DNA from: Polytrichum commune
Taxonomy: Eukaryota; Streptophyta; Polytrichopsida; Polytrichales; Polytrichaceae
Assembly (NCBI GenBank): GCA_950295325.1
Contig: OX485806.1
Span: 21,328,001-21,392,000 of the forward strand
Direction of reading: 5' to 3'
Length of the DNA: 64,000 nt
The position numbers were made by a program, and so were the translations under genes. This document shows, piece by piece, positions 36,204-48,726 of the stretch; position 1 is the stretch's first letter; the number at the start of each line of letters is the position of its first letter. Under the pieces are notes generated by a model, which was not told the origin of the DNA, made no database searches, and was given only the letters and a program-made list of their open reading frames with translations.

Positions 36204-36390
36204 GAAAATTTTATACAAAGCAATGAAGGAAAATTCAGTGTAATACAATGAAGGGAAACTTAATAGAAAACGATGAACGGAAACTTAATAGAAAACAATG
36301 AGGGGAAACTTAGTGCAAAACAGTGAAGGGAAACTTAGTGCAAATCAATGAAGGGAAATGTAATGCAAATCAATGAAGGGAAATGTGCAT
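36204..36390. repeat. 25-bp tandem repeat, about seven units
   Basis: GAAACTTA/GAAATGTA recurs at 36255, 36280, 36305, 36330, 36355 and 36380, exactly 25 bp apart, with earlier degenerate units. The consensus contains CAATGAAGGGAAACTTA. AGGGAAA words also occur alone nearby (36127, 36144) and inverted near 38676-38750, so this may be a subterminal array of a larger element. Confidence 0.85.
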
Positions 36391-36607
36391 GGAAAATAGT
36401 GTGATCAGTCACAAGCACATTACATTAACTGTTATAACATTCCAAATCTGATTGGTAATGTGAACTAAGGCTTCAGTTCAATCGTCCCTCGAGGGACCTA
36501 GATACAGTTTTGAAAAATGTTATATGTCCAAGGAATCTTGCACTACATATCCCTTTATCTCTCTACACAAGCTTGCATGGCGCTTGCCAGACACCCCATG
36601 TCATTGT

Positions 36608-37159
36608 TCAACTTCGTTTCCTCTTGTAATGCTTGATTTCAAAAGCATACTTCAAGATATCCTCAACCTTCCATCGCATGGTTATACTCTCCTCAATGAA
36701 CACAAGAGTAGCTAGTTCTGGTTCTCTTGCCTTGACAAACTCTAAGAGCCTCTTCATAAATGGACCATCGTGTCTGATGGAGAGATGCTTGAAAAATTCA
36801 TCAACCAAATGATCTTTTGTATTTGAAAACCAGTGCCTCACATCTCCATGAATGAGATTTAGTTTCTCATGTTGCCTTGGATAGTATTTCTTCAAGAATT
36901 GCTTACCCCACAGTTGTTTGTTATCAGCCATGCGTCGTGGGCGAGGGTGAAAGACTCTCTCATATGAAAGTTGGCGATCAGAAATGCTTGGTCCATTGAC
37001 TTGAAAATATGAGCTAAGACTTGAAAACAACTTACCTTGGCTTTCAGCTCCACTAGAACCCTGGACCTGCAAGTGGCCTTCAGCTCCATCAGAGCCTTGG
37101 ACCTGCAGGTGCCTTGGACCAGGAGCTTGGGGTTTAGGGTTTAGGGGTTTAATCTTCAA
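36608..37159 (-). CDS. Hypothetical protein, 183 codons
   Basis: The frame starts at ATG 37159 and ends with a basic tail (KHYKRKRS). The N-terminal part contains two copies of an HLQVQGS-GAE repeat (12-13 residues each). The C-terminal 110 residues look like a folded helical domain (WGKQFLKKYYPRQHEKLN, FFKHLSIRHDGPFMKRLLEF). A possible donor, CAAG/GTAAGT, occurs after the repeat (about 37035), so part of the frame could be intronic. It lies between the 25-bp array and the TNP2-like pseudogene on the same strand and might belong to a transposon. I do not recognise the family. Confidence 0.45.
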   Translation of the reverse strand: MKIKPLNPKPQAPGPRHLQVQGSDGAEGHLQVQGSSGAESQGKLFSSLSSYFQVNGPSISDRQLSYERVFHPRPRRMADNKQLWGKQFLKKYYPRQHEKLNLIHGDVRHWFSNTKDHLVDEFFKHLSIRHDGPFMKRLLEFVKAREPELATLVFIEESITMRWKVEDILKYAFEIKHYKRKRS

Positions 37160-39219
37160 AGAGGTGTATCCTAACTACTCCGCTTCAACACATTCCAACT
37201 CTGTGCACAGCAAGTTATGTAGTGGGGAAGAAAATTAAATTAAATTAAAAATGAAGCTAAGTGGATCCCAACCCAACATGCCTAGTGCGGAGGGACGATC
37301 ACATTCACAAAACACATCGAACCAAACTTGAGTGACTCAGCTCAAATGAAGAGGAAAAGTGTGCCTCACTTGTAAATCACGAAGAAGAGAATGAGGAGAA
37401 GGGCTCTTATGATTTTGTACCAATCCACAATAAATCGGTGATAATGATATCTATTACAAAAGAAGTGATGATGAGTAAAAAAAATCTACGTGCAAAAGCC
37501 CTATACATGGGGGGGTGGTTTTAATTTATCAACTTTCTGTTCATGTACATATTGAAGGTTCGGCCTTGGTAGTTTTAACTATATTTGTTAATTTCAAGGT
37601 ACATGTTATGCCAACAAAACTGGGTCTACTGACACCCAGTTGCCGTCGATGGTGGTGTCTTGACAGTACCGTCGTTGATTGCCTATCAACGTTTTTCGAG
37701 CTAGGCCATGACCTGCCCATATATAGCCCAGTAGCAATTACAGCAACTTGGGAATCAAGCGGGCGGGTGGGCAGACAGACAAGCAAGAAGAAAACAAAGT
37801 ACCTTCTGGGCAGGACCGGCTTAGAACTCTCTTTCTTCCTTTGCTAAAATCCTAAACCCTAGCGACAAACATAACTACGGGCCATCATATTTTGTAACGT
37901 GTTTTGTAACAGGGCCTCGATGTTAAAATATGATGTCGGGGTTTGTACTCATTTTTAACGCGTTTTGTAACGCGTATACTCACACATTTATCACATTTTT
38001 GTGATCGTTTTCATCGAGATATCATTTTTGGTAACATCACAATTCTCTCAAATTTTATGCACTTTGTTGACAACATTGCAACATGCTTCTTTCAGATTTG
38101 GTCTTCATATTCTTACACTTATTCTTATGCATTTCCAACACATCACTTATGCTATTGTATCACCATCAAATTTAACACAAGTATATTATTTTTCTAAATT
38201 ATAAGATCAATCATGCAAGTATATTGTCCAATTGTTGGTATATATGAGTGTGGCCCCTTCATTTGGTATTCACTTAATTGTATTTCTATCTTCTATTGCA
38301 CTCATTTGTCTATATGAGTTTGTCCTAATTTACACATATTTATTGTTCAATATACAATCAAAATGCTTGGTTCAAAATAGTTTATGCAACTCTTTCAAAA
38401 ACATTAGCACAAGTTTTTATGTTTTGTTTAGTAAACAATTATTGCTTTTCATTTTTTTTACAAAACTGTAAAGTTTTTTGTTAAGTTATTGTGCCTAAAT
38501 CATATTTTGATGCAAATTGAACGTATTTGGGATAAACCAAAAATCATTTTATTATTTTTGTATAATAGCAACTACAGTTTGAGAATAGGGGGTCACAATA
38601 CAACATGTACAAATTGTGATTGTATTGTATATCAATACAAACCACTACATTATAACGCACAAGGAGCTTTTTTCATTTTCCCTGTGTATGTTTCGGAGAT
38701 TTCTTACGTTTTCCCTGTCTCCCTTCCTAGTTTGTATGTCTTCCCTGTGTTTGAATGTATCCTTGTAGGGATAATATAAAAGATTTTATGTTAGAGGGAA
38801 ATGGATCGTTTTTATTGTAGGGAAGATACTATTATTTCCCACAATTTTAAGTGATAACATGGAATTACATTTAGTTCTTGCATGGAATTATTATATAGGG
38901 AAACTTGCACATTAACATTGAAGTGAAATTGTTTGTTTTTCTCGCAGGGCAGTTTCATACATTTTCGCATTTTCATACAGGGAAACTCAATCTGGCGGGA
39001 GCGGATCTTTCGGCCGCGGATCTTTGAGGCCTTTGTAGTACCTCAACAACCTTCACCTGCCAAACCCACCAACAAAGCTTTTGAAGCTCATCACTGTTTA
39101 TTCAACCATGGGCAATGAACTGGAACATTTAGACAACAATTGAACAAAGAACTGTGCATTAAAGTAGTTTAAGAAAGTGGAATGAGATTTGCTCACTTTG
39201 AGGTAGAACAAATGTTTGT
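37160..39219. other. No supportable gene; repeat-rich
   Basis: Positions 37588-37690 match 46200-46300 (CAAGGTACATGTTATGCCAA and what follows), an interspersed repeat. Inverted TTTTCCCTGT words at 38676-38750 and AGGGAAA words at 38898 and 38975 mirror those at 36.1-36.4 kb. No coding signal was found. Confidence 0.35.
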
Positions 39220-42200
39220 CTACACACCTCCCCATGAGATGGGAATACCCTTCTTGATTCGTGTCACGTGATAATTTGACATCACGTACTCTCCAAGGCA
39301 TCTCCACGAAAGAGGAAAGTCCTTCATTGACGCTTGATATTCCCTTTCTTTGCCTACAATTTTCCTCAATTGACTTATATGAACCAACCCTATATATGGA
39401 TGATTTTGATCTCCCTCAACCTCTCCAGCTTCTTCAATTTGTAAGTGCCTCGGCAGTGACACCCGTCTCACGACACCTAAATTGAACTTCCCTAAACCTT
39501 GACTTGCTTCAAACCAATACAATTTCCCAACTTCAGGCCAAGGTGGTAGAACACTTCTATGACCATCTGAGAGCAAATGAGACCTGACACTAAGATCACA
39601 TAATTCATAAGCCATTATTGCGTCTTTCCTATTAGGTATCGGGTGTTTAATGAATTTGTGAAGTAATTGGTTGACAGGTCGTGTATCATCTCCAAAGTGT
39701 TGCCGAGGGTTTGATTTTAAGATTCTCATAGAAGAGAGCTCGGACTGTTTTGTTGAGCAGCTTCCTTCACTTGATGGCACTTGGTCAAAATACTCAGCAC
39801 GGAAAAAAACTTCATGTACTCCCATGAACTCATGTACAAAAATACTCATTATTTTAGCCTTCCAAGTCCAAGACAAGTAGTCCATCTCTTCGCACTCCTC
39901 GACCCCATCAGGCCTAACCACTACTAAATCATTCATCTTATAGTGTGTTCCCCTGTGGATCAAAAATGACATTCTTTCAATGTCGTCCTTGAACTGATGT
40001 CCGCTCTCCTCATTCATCAACCATTTTTTCCTCCAATATTCTGTAAGGTATGCCTTTACTGTCTTACTCATTAGCCGTTTGTTTTCACTTTTCCATCCCA
40101 CGCCGACCCCTTTTCTCTGCAAGACTTCTTTGCATGTACAATTTGGAAGTGTTGGAAAAAGTTTCCATAATTCAATGGCAGTATCTTGAGACGATGTCAC
40201 AAAACATCCATCTGAGTGATCTAAAGAGCATTTATCTAGATAGACACTTGTATGCAAACACATCATTATGTTCAACAAACCCACCATTAATATTTGTTCA
40301 TGTTGAAAGAATAAGTATACAAAGAATAAAACTAACAATCAATTAAAATGGAAGCTGATTTAATGGAACGCATTGAGATTGGTCACTGATTGTTCCCGAT
40401 GCCTCAACATAGCAGATAATAAACAAAATTTTAATAATGCAAGTCTAAAACAAAATTGAGAAACACATCTCAATTTCACATACCTTCAACTCCATGCCTT
40501 CTTGATGAAGTCATCAAATGATCATGCAACAAATGAATAGCTCTATGAGGCAGAAGTAACATGTCCAAATCAATTTGCTTCTGCTTATATAAGGAACTAA
40601 ATCTTGTTCTCCCATGGTAAGCTGCATATGTAAGTTCATTCTCCTTCTTGTTGGTTTTGATGTTGACATAACTTGACACCTTCCTTTCATGCCTAAAGCA
40701 TCAGAAGATGTCATGTGATATATGTCGTAGTACATCGTCCAATATCTCACCATTTCTTACAACGCAAACGATGAAATCAATAATCACTACTATCCAACAT
40801 ATGCATGTCACAATAATAACATAATATAAAAGAAAGAGAAATTAACACATAAAAAGTTACAATGCAATATTACTAGCTACGTGTTCAAGGATGGATCCAT
40901 TAGGTCTATAAAGCTTTTCCCAGCGGACCCTCCAAGCAGCTAGATATTCCCTTGCAATGGTTATTGCCTCAACTGTCCACCCATGTGTTCGAGAATGGGT
41001 AAAGAATAATCGAGAGATTTCCACTAAAATCAGCCCCAAAAGACAAAACTCTTCATCTTTTTTGTAACCCAGTCGATCCAAGATATACGGTAAACACCAC
41101 TGTATGAAAAACACATACTCTTCTGCTTTCCAATATCCAAGTCTATCATTGATGCCAGTAGGCAATCTAGCACCGAGGTCAGTAGGTCTATAAGCACTAA
41201 CTTCTACTAAAGCTTTCTCAAGAATATCACCTCTTGAGTGGCACTCCTCTTTCAGTTTACAAACATATTTTTTTTAAATGCACAATGGTAAGATGTGCAT
41301 CACATCATAAACCAAATCCAACGAGACATTAAATTCATACAGGTAATATAGTTGCCAAAGCTTTGAAATACCAGTGATGCACATTTGTCTTGAATCAACT
41401 TTCTTCAAGTTATGTACCTAATACCATCAAAATCAAATTCATAAATATGATCAAATCACTATATTCATTAATTTGGGACTTTTTCGGCATTTAGAGACAG
41501 TTACAAATATAAGAACATGGATAAAATCACACAGATATTGGAGAATGTTGTAAGATGCAAATACTTTGAAGCGGGTGTTCATATCAAGAACCCAATTAAG
41601 AACTCATATCAAGATGGTTTAGGTAGGACGACCCAAACATTAAACCATGTTGTTGTGGTCCATATATTAATTTGAGACAAGAGAAAGTCTCAAATTAACG
41701 AATATAGTGATTCAATGAAAATAAGCTAATACAACATAATTTGAACAAATTGAACTATCTATGATCATATCCTATAATAAAGAACAAAATGTTGATTTAT
41801 ATGCTAAACTTTGATAACTTACTTGAGATATAAGATTCTTCATACTCCGCAATGGTGGTGGATATCATGCTTGTCTTCGATTGTCATGGTAAACAACTCT
41901 CCTTTCAAATAAACCTTCTACCATCACATCCCTTCGGCATGCATTATATCCTTTATCTTTTAATCCACCAATTTTTGTTTGAGCGGGATGATTTCTTGTC
42001 CAAAGCATTAGCATCCCTCTTAGCCTAGCCTTCCCATTCTCAAGGATTGGCAAATTAGAGGAGATGAGATGTTGGGGGTAGTTGTAGTCCACCAAAAAAC
42101 CAGTTGTAAAAAGGGCCTCCAAATCTCGAAACAATGGCTCTAAGAACATTGTGAGGATATGGTCTTCGGATTGCTTGATAATCTCCTTCGAGGAAGCCGG

Positions 42201-43674
42201 AATAAAAACTAGAGGAATAGGGCCAAGAATATTATGATTTCCATCATTCATGATTTCAAGTTCAACTGTCCATGTATTCTTGAACTTTGTAGAAGCACTC
42301 AGAATGATCTGCTAAAACAAAATTTCTTGGATCTCCCTAATTCAAACAAACAGTAGACTCACAATCAGTATTTATAACAAAACATGCCATTTATAACAAA
42401 ACATGCCAGAGAGAAACACAGACAAGTGTCTCCTTACAGATCCGATTCGTTCTTGCACATTTTCAAAATTATAGTGTTCAAAAACCCTCTTCCACATGCT
42501 CTCTCTCTCTCTAGCAAAACATACAAGTGCAAGTACATCCATGCACCTGACATTCATTCCAGAAGCTAATAAACAAAGTAGAGTTGAAACTAACCTGAAC
42601 AAAAGTCTTCTTACTGTGTACAGTTGTAGAGCACGCCGCGCATCTAAAGATGTACTCTTGAGTATTCTCATTCCACCCATGCAGTAACTCTTCACAAGCA
42701 AAGGGAAAAACACGATAAACTTGTGCACACTCTTCATTGGCACATCTCACTAGGAGCTCCCACTGTCGATCAGGATCCCAAAATGTTTGGTTCATTCGAA
42801 ACTTGGATCCATCCCAAAATTCGGATATTTTTGATGGATGACTGTCAGATTCGATGCTACGCCACTCATTCCGATGCCTCCAGTGCTCTAGAAACTCATG
42901 GCATTGTGTTATATTCTTACACAATTGCTCCGACTCTCCTATGACAAAGATGTAATCGAATGGAATAATGTCTTTTCTCAATGTTTGACAAATAGAACAT
43001 TTCTCACCACACATCCGACAACTTCTTTTAAGTTTAGGTCCATTTAAGCATAGACACTTGACAACCAAGGGTCCCTCATAATCATCTTTTATACTAGGAA
43101 CTAAGAGTTCACGATAATGAGGTGAACCTAAACTTCTTGTACATGCCCTCCACCTTATAGGCTTCAACATCCCTTCTTCTTCATACATTTTTAGCAATTG
43201 ATCATATGAGTTAGGAATCTCTACCTCCTCTCCAATTGATCTTGCATACTTAAATAGCTCTCCAATACTCATTGATTCATACCTTGTATTAGTGTTGATG
43301 CCAAACACTCTTTTAAAAAATTTCTCTTGTAGAGACAGTGATGTCTTACCCAAATCCAAATCGGCTTGGAGTAAAACCATTTGAGTCTTCAAAGCAGACT
43401 CCAAGGTTGAAAAGTTTTGAAATGATGCTGGAATCTTTTCTTCAACACGTTCTCCATTTTCTTCTACGCCAACTCATTCGACTTCACTAATTTCAACTTC
43501 TTCTCTGAGAACTTTTGGGAAAAAAACTTCATTGTTACATTGTTGGAAAGTAACATCTCCTAACGATTCTCGCCTTTTCTTGTGCCTATAAAATGACGCT
43601 GAGGATACTTCTCTTCCTTGACAATTTGGAGAAAAGCATTGAACTTTTCTCTTTGCCCTACTACTTGATTCCAT
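39220..43674 (-). pseudogene. TNP2-like (CACTA-type) transposase pseudogene, multi-exon
   Basis: Exon 1, 43674-42595, begins with a zinc-binding-like CFSPNCQGREVSSASFYRHK and has a TGA at 43474-43476. It continues to a cysteine-rich region (CRMCGEKCSICQTLR) and a CAG/GTTAGT donor. A short exon (about 42495-42440) has WKRVFEHYNFENVQERIGS. The exon near 42313-41830 starts after TTTTAGCAG and carries MLMLWTRNHPAQTKIGG, where CACTA transposases have LW-x-x-x-D/N-H/F-P-A; a TGA sits at 41865-41867. The exon from about 41417 carries LVYDVMH, a TAA at 41274-41276, then PTGINDRLGYWKAEEY. A further exon has a TGA at 40701-40703, and the last (about 40320-39220) is open. In this family the protein cuts CACTA ends. 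Four in-frame stops make this copy dead. Confidence 0.7.
41454..41712. mobile_element. Small MITE inside a pseudogene intron, 259 bp
   Basis: The ends AATCACTATATTCATTAATT and, complemented, AATCACTATATTCGTTAATT are followed by TTGRGACTTT on both sides. TCAA overlaps both ends and may be the target duplication. Its left two thirds (from about 41470 to 41640) also occurs at 47158-47345, so it belongs to a repeat family. It lies between two exons of the TNP2-like pseudogene. Confidence 0.65.
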
Positions 43675-44251
43675 CCTCAGAGATGAAGCTCTTCTGCTTC
43701 AATGATTTATAAACACATAAAACAAGACGGTGTTCCACCCCAGCTTCACAGGAACGAACACTCAAAACCAGAACCCATACAAAAAGTTCTCGCTTTATAA
43801 CATCTTAACAAACCTGCAAACAATATCCAGGTCACATCTATCAGGCACTAAATTAAGCACATCTATCATGCACTAAATTTTATAAACTTAAGGCCCCTTG
43901 CCATGGTCACATTCAACTGTTATTCAATAGTTTTATGTGTAGCCAAACTACTTCAAGTTTACCACATCTAATGTTCTAATTCTTGATGAGCAGAACTTAC
44001 TTCTCCATCTAATTCACCAGTTATCTTGTCTTGCATTTATTTGGGAATCAGTACTTTTTTTTTTTGCTAATTAAATTAAAACGTTTGGGCTTTGAATCAG
44101 ATTGTACAATGGTAGAATTGCTTTCAACAGGCTCCACCCTTGTCAACCCACGCTACTTCCTCAACATAATTGTTCTTACAAACCTCCACAAAGAGGCAAC
44201 ATGATACTCAATATCGATTGACATGTGTGCTCCCTAAGCACAAGGGACCCC

Positions 44252-44773
44252 CTACCTGCGTTTCTTGCTTACTTTCGAGAACTTGCGGGACTTGGCTGGG
44301 CTCACCACAAGGAGGTAAATGAAAAGGCCAGCAATTGAAAGTACCACCATCAGAGGACCATATTTAATTGCAAGCTTCTGCAACAACAAAAACAGACACA
44401 TTAGATTAGAATAACACTGGAATTCACGCAAACTCAGAATAAGCTCAACATACAAGCAGCAAAATGGACGACTGTGATGAAAAAATCAAACTGACCTTTG
44501 CCTGTAATATTTGAACTACTTCTACAAGAGACCTTGAACAGGTAAATTGACATAAGACCTCCTTTTGCATTACAGCTAGGTTACATTTAGCACACAAAAT
44601 GACACAAGAGTGATACAAAACATCAGAAGACAACTCTGTTGACTTGTGAGCACATAACAAGATTTATTACTTACGCTTCAAGCTTGTCCCAAGAAGTGGA
44701 AGTGTTCCCAGAATGAACACTAAAGAGAGCTGAAGGCCATGTGTCATCATTCAACGTCACATCATATGCTGTG
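44252..44773 (-). pseudogene. TRAP-beta (translocon-associated protein subunit beta) exon fragments
   Basis: Two exons are readable. Exon 44773-44675 (CAG acceptor, GTAAGT donor) encodes TAYDVTLNDDTWPSALF and SGNTSTSWDKLEA, the luminal TRAP-beta block before the membrane anchor. Exon 44377-44252 (TTGTTGTTGCAG acceptor) encodes KLAIKYGPLMVVLSIAGLFI, one transmembrane helix and a basic tail ending KVSKKRR. TRAP-beta is part of the ER translocon-associated complex. The first exon ends in phase 2 and the last begins in phase 0, and the luminal segment normally between them is absent. The N-terminal signal and first exons are also not visible to 45.6 kb. I read this as an internally deleted gene or captured fragment. 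The identification rests on two short but distinctive blocks. Confidence 0.6.
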
Positions 44774-47154
44774 CTGACAAACAAGATCAAAAACAAACAT
44801 TACCAATCAGACTATCAGCCTCCAAGTAGTGTTCATGTATAAATGCTCGGGTACAAACAAAGATGTCTACTGATCTGCATGATTCTTGAGCAACCCATAC
44901 ACCTTGACAGGTTGTGCACACGTAAGAAAGGGAGGAACAAAAGAAAGTAACAATAAATTCCTGGTGATACCTTTCACATGACTACCCCAAAACACTTATC
45001 AAATATACAGAACAAAAGCCTAGGGGGTACACAAACGCATGTTTGTTGCCCAATGCTTCTAGGGAAAAGAAATAAGATACATGCAAGTAAGCTTTGGGAC
45101 ACCATCCTTTACAATAGATTGATTTGTACTTCACGCTCCCAAACCCTCCAATGTGCAGACAAAGGTAGAGAAATGCACAATGCTCAAGGTTCCAATGCAC
45201 AATGTTGCTTCCTCACCGATGGCTGCAACAAGACACCAATATAAAAATTAGTGAAAAATATACATATCATTTGAGGAGAAACTAATACGCTCACAAAGTA
45301 TATTGGATGCAGCAGACTTTGAAGGTTGATTCTCACGTAAAAACACACATCATTCCTTCTTCTAGTTAGAAACACACACATCAGACGCCCAGCAAGTTGT
45401 CCACATGTTCAATCGATTCTTGGAAATAATGTGGACTTTCTCTTGGACAGGGGACCTCGTCCATAATTTGGTCTCCATCAGACCTAATTATAATTTTGAT
45501 AATCTACAAAAAATTTGAAGATAATCTGGTTTATTTTGGCTTGTGAACCCTAACCCTAACTCTCTTCCCGACTTCTATCGGTGCCTCCTTTCCCGCTTCT
45601 CTTTTGAAACTCTTGAATCCAAATAGTTTCATCCAATCCACTTTTTTTATTCAATATTTTCATATGGTGATAAACCTTAATAATTACATCGTTCATTTTT
45701 GGTAGGGTTTGCATTTGGATTCTTAGTTTTACAAACTGGAGGCTCTTGGTGCTCTCAAGGCTCACTTGTGTTTTGGTCTTTTATTTTGTTTTTGTCTTTG
45801 TTTGTTTGATGCAAAAACGTTAAATGACTTCCTCAAAGAAAATGAAAGTGGATTTTGTGAGTTATGAAGGCCTATTTAATTCATGGTTTTTATTTTGTAT
45901 ATATAGTGGGGGCACTTATCACATTGAATTGAAAAACCTAGTATAAATACATGAGTCCATTTTCTAGCTTCCCATTTGTACATATATATTTGATTTTCTC
46001 TATAAACTTCTCGTATGTAGGGGGTTAGATTTCATACTGATCCATGCACATCATCTAGGTATCCAATGAAGAGTCCACCCCCCAGGATGTACATATAGAA
46101 GGTTTGGCCTCTTCGGTGACTATGATGATGCTCTCAACGTAACATGCCTCTTTGGTAACGATGATGATACTTTAAAGGTAACATGCCTCGTTGGTAACGA
46201 TGACAATATTTTCAAGGTAATATGTTATGCTAACAAAGTTGGGTATATTGACTTCCAGTTTTTGTCAACAGTAGTGTGTTGACACTTCCCCTAGACACAA
46301 CGACTCTTGTTTTAGATATTTCATTGCCTTCCCTTGTCAAAAACCTTATCATGATAGAAATCCTCATAATAGAGGTAAAAGCACTCAAGTGAAAAAACAC
46401 ATTGTGGAAGGATCTAGTCATGATTGTTTACATATTAGATTGGAATGAAAACCTTGGCAACCCTATTCCCTTAACAATTTGTTTATGCCTGGTGATTGGT
46501 ATTGACTTATTAAATAATTATGCTAGGTTCTTGCAATACCACATCAACTTCACATGTATATATGATCCAAATAATTAATGAGTAAAAAAAAACTTTGGTA
46601 AGATGTGCTTGATGTAGTTTTCTTTGATGTAGCTTGCCTTTACTTGAGCAATGCAAGCCATACTCTCTTTGTAAATCACCGTTGGGAATGTAGGAATATA
46701 TAAAAATTCACAAGAACTTTGGATGAAGATATCAATAAATAACAACCAAAGACATTCACATGAAGCCTCATCCCGAGGGTGAACTCTTTAGACCACATAT
46801 GAACTAACGTGAGTGTAAGAAAGGATACTATTTGAGGTATAAAATATCAATTCTTACATGTTTTTAATATGATAATGAATAGTGACAATAATATAGATAG
46901 TGGATATATTAGCAAGGGGCAAGCCCAAACTAGGTGGTTGTAAGCATGTTTGGCCACAAAAATTTCCAAAATAAACGGGTATGAACAAGAAGAGCTAGCT
47001 TGGAAGTCCAACCCTCAACGTATACAACTTGCACTTGAGCAATCCTCAAATCAATAGCAATCACTTGCCATAAAATTCTTGCCATATTGAAGAGTAGAGC
47101 CAATGAAGGAGAAGAAAAGAACACAAAAAACTTGGGAGCCTAACCCCTCAAATC
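44774..47154. other. No supportable gene
   Basis: No TRAP-beta upstream exons are visible. A 69-codon minus-strand frame (45765-45556) ends beside a short CCCTAACCCTAAC, too short to be telomeric. 46120-46210 has three loose copies of GGTAACATGCCTCNTTGGTAACGATGA, and 46200-46300 is the repeat shared with 37588-37690. Confidence 0.35.
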
Positions 47155-47640
47155 TAACACTATATTCGTTAATTTGAAACTTTTTGGGCATTTTGAGACA
47201 TTCACAGAAATAAGAACAAGGATAAATGGAACACATATTGGTGAAAGTTGTAAGATGCGAACACTTTGAAGCGGGTGTTTAGACCAAGAACCCCATTAAT
47301 AACTCATATTTGTGATGGTTTAGGGTGGGCAATCGAAACCTTAGACCAAATTGAAGGGGACATCTTAAAACATTCATATTAATGCACACAAAATATGAGA
47401 GCTTGTATGAATATGGTTTAGGTAGGGCAATCCAAACCATAGATCTTATTGAAGCGAAAATCTTAAAACATTCATATTAATGCACACAAAATATGAGAGC
47501 TTGTATGAATATGGTTTAGGTAGGGCACTCCAAACCATAGATCTTATTGAAGGGGAAATCTTAAAACATTCATATTAATGCACACAATAAGGCACTCCAA
47601 ACCTTAGACCATATTGAAGGCAAAATCATGTGACACTTAT
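47155..47640. repeat. MITE-related repeat expanded into a 98-bp tandem array
   Basis: 47158-47345 is a copy of the left part of the 41454-41712 MITE (TATATTCGTTAATTTGAAAC, then TTGAAGCGGGTGTT). From about 47325 a 98-bp unit containing CATTCATATTAATGCACACA and GGTTTAGGTAGGGCA repeats, with equivalent points at 47342, 47440 and 47538, then a shortened 67-bp unit to 47605. The MITE's right terminus is not found. Confidence 0.75.
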
Positions 47641-47768
47641 ATTATTGCAAAAAAAAACATACAAAGTATGGCACGTAAAATGCATAGCATGCTAACACCA
47701 CACATCCATTGGATAGTGCGACCCAAAATCATATTGCCTATGGTCCAAAACCCTACGCCTACTATGGC

Positions 47769-48681
47769 CTATCTAGCCTCGGAGACTGCCTCTATCTCTT
47801 TTGCTTTTTTTTCTTTTTTTTCTTTTGCTTTTGCCTCTTTTTCTTTTGCTGCGGCTTCTTTTGCTCGCATTGCTTGAACATTCCTGAAAATCTCCGCCCC
47901 GCGACTATAGCCATTCTTGGGTTGACTGCCCTCTATAACACATTTTGGATTCCGTCGGCCGCCCGAATTATACGACGAAGAATTCGAATACGATGAAGTG
48001 GATTGTCTTGCATTTCTGGTCATGGAGTAGAAACGCTCCAACTCGACGGACGCACTAGCCCGCATAGGTCTACGGGTGGGAGCAACCTGCAACGCGTGAA
48101 TGCAAGAACACACGTGTTAGTTTAGGGAGGAAGACCCAAACGTGTCACACGTTCATTTTTTAAGTGCGGGATGATTGTAATGCGCGGTTAACCATGTTTT
48201 GGGGGGGGGGGGGTTTCACCTTGTCACCGGGGGCGTTCCCGTCGGAGTTGGCGAGGAGGGGCAATGCGTCTCGCAAAGGAATAGGAAGGGCTCCACTCTT
48301 CGTTGGCCGAGCGTCCATCCGCAGCCGCCGTTGAGGTGTACTACTGCCGCCGGGCCGAGAGGGGGATGTCCGGACGCATTTGCGATTTATGCCCTTGAGC
48401 GGCGACGGGGACGCAGATCGCCGGAAGATTTGCTTGGGTGGGGGGCTATCGACGACGCCGGCGTCAAGAGGCTCCTTGGAGTAGTCAATGGTTGATGCGG
48501 CGTCGTCAACGGTCTCGTAGAAGAAGCTCCCCAAGTCTGACTCGCTGACGATGTCAATCGAGGGCTCCAAATGCTGGCGCAAAAAAGGAAACGAAACAAA
48601 ACCCAAAGGAAGAGGGTTTGCTAGAGCGCGTGAAAATCAAGATACACATGAAGCATATATTACACAAAATGAACGAGCGTG

Positions 48682-48726
<45 letters not shown>

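Noticed and set aside
45547-45562. CCCTAACCCTAAC, possible telomeric repeat
   Set aside because: Only two units, in ordinary interspersed DNA.
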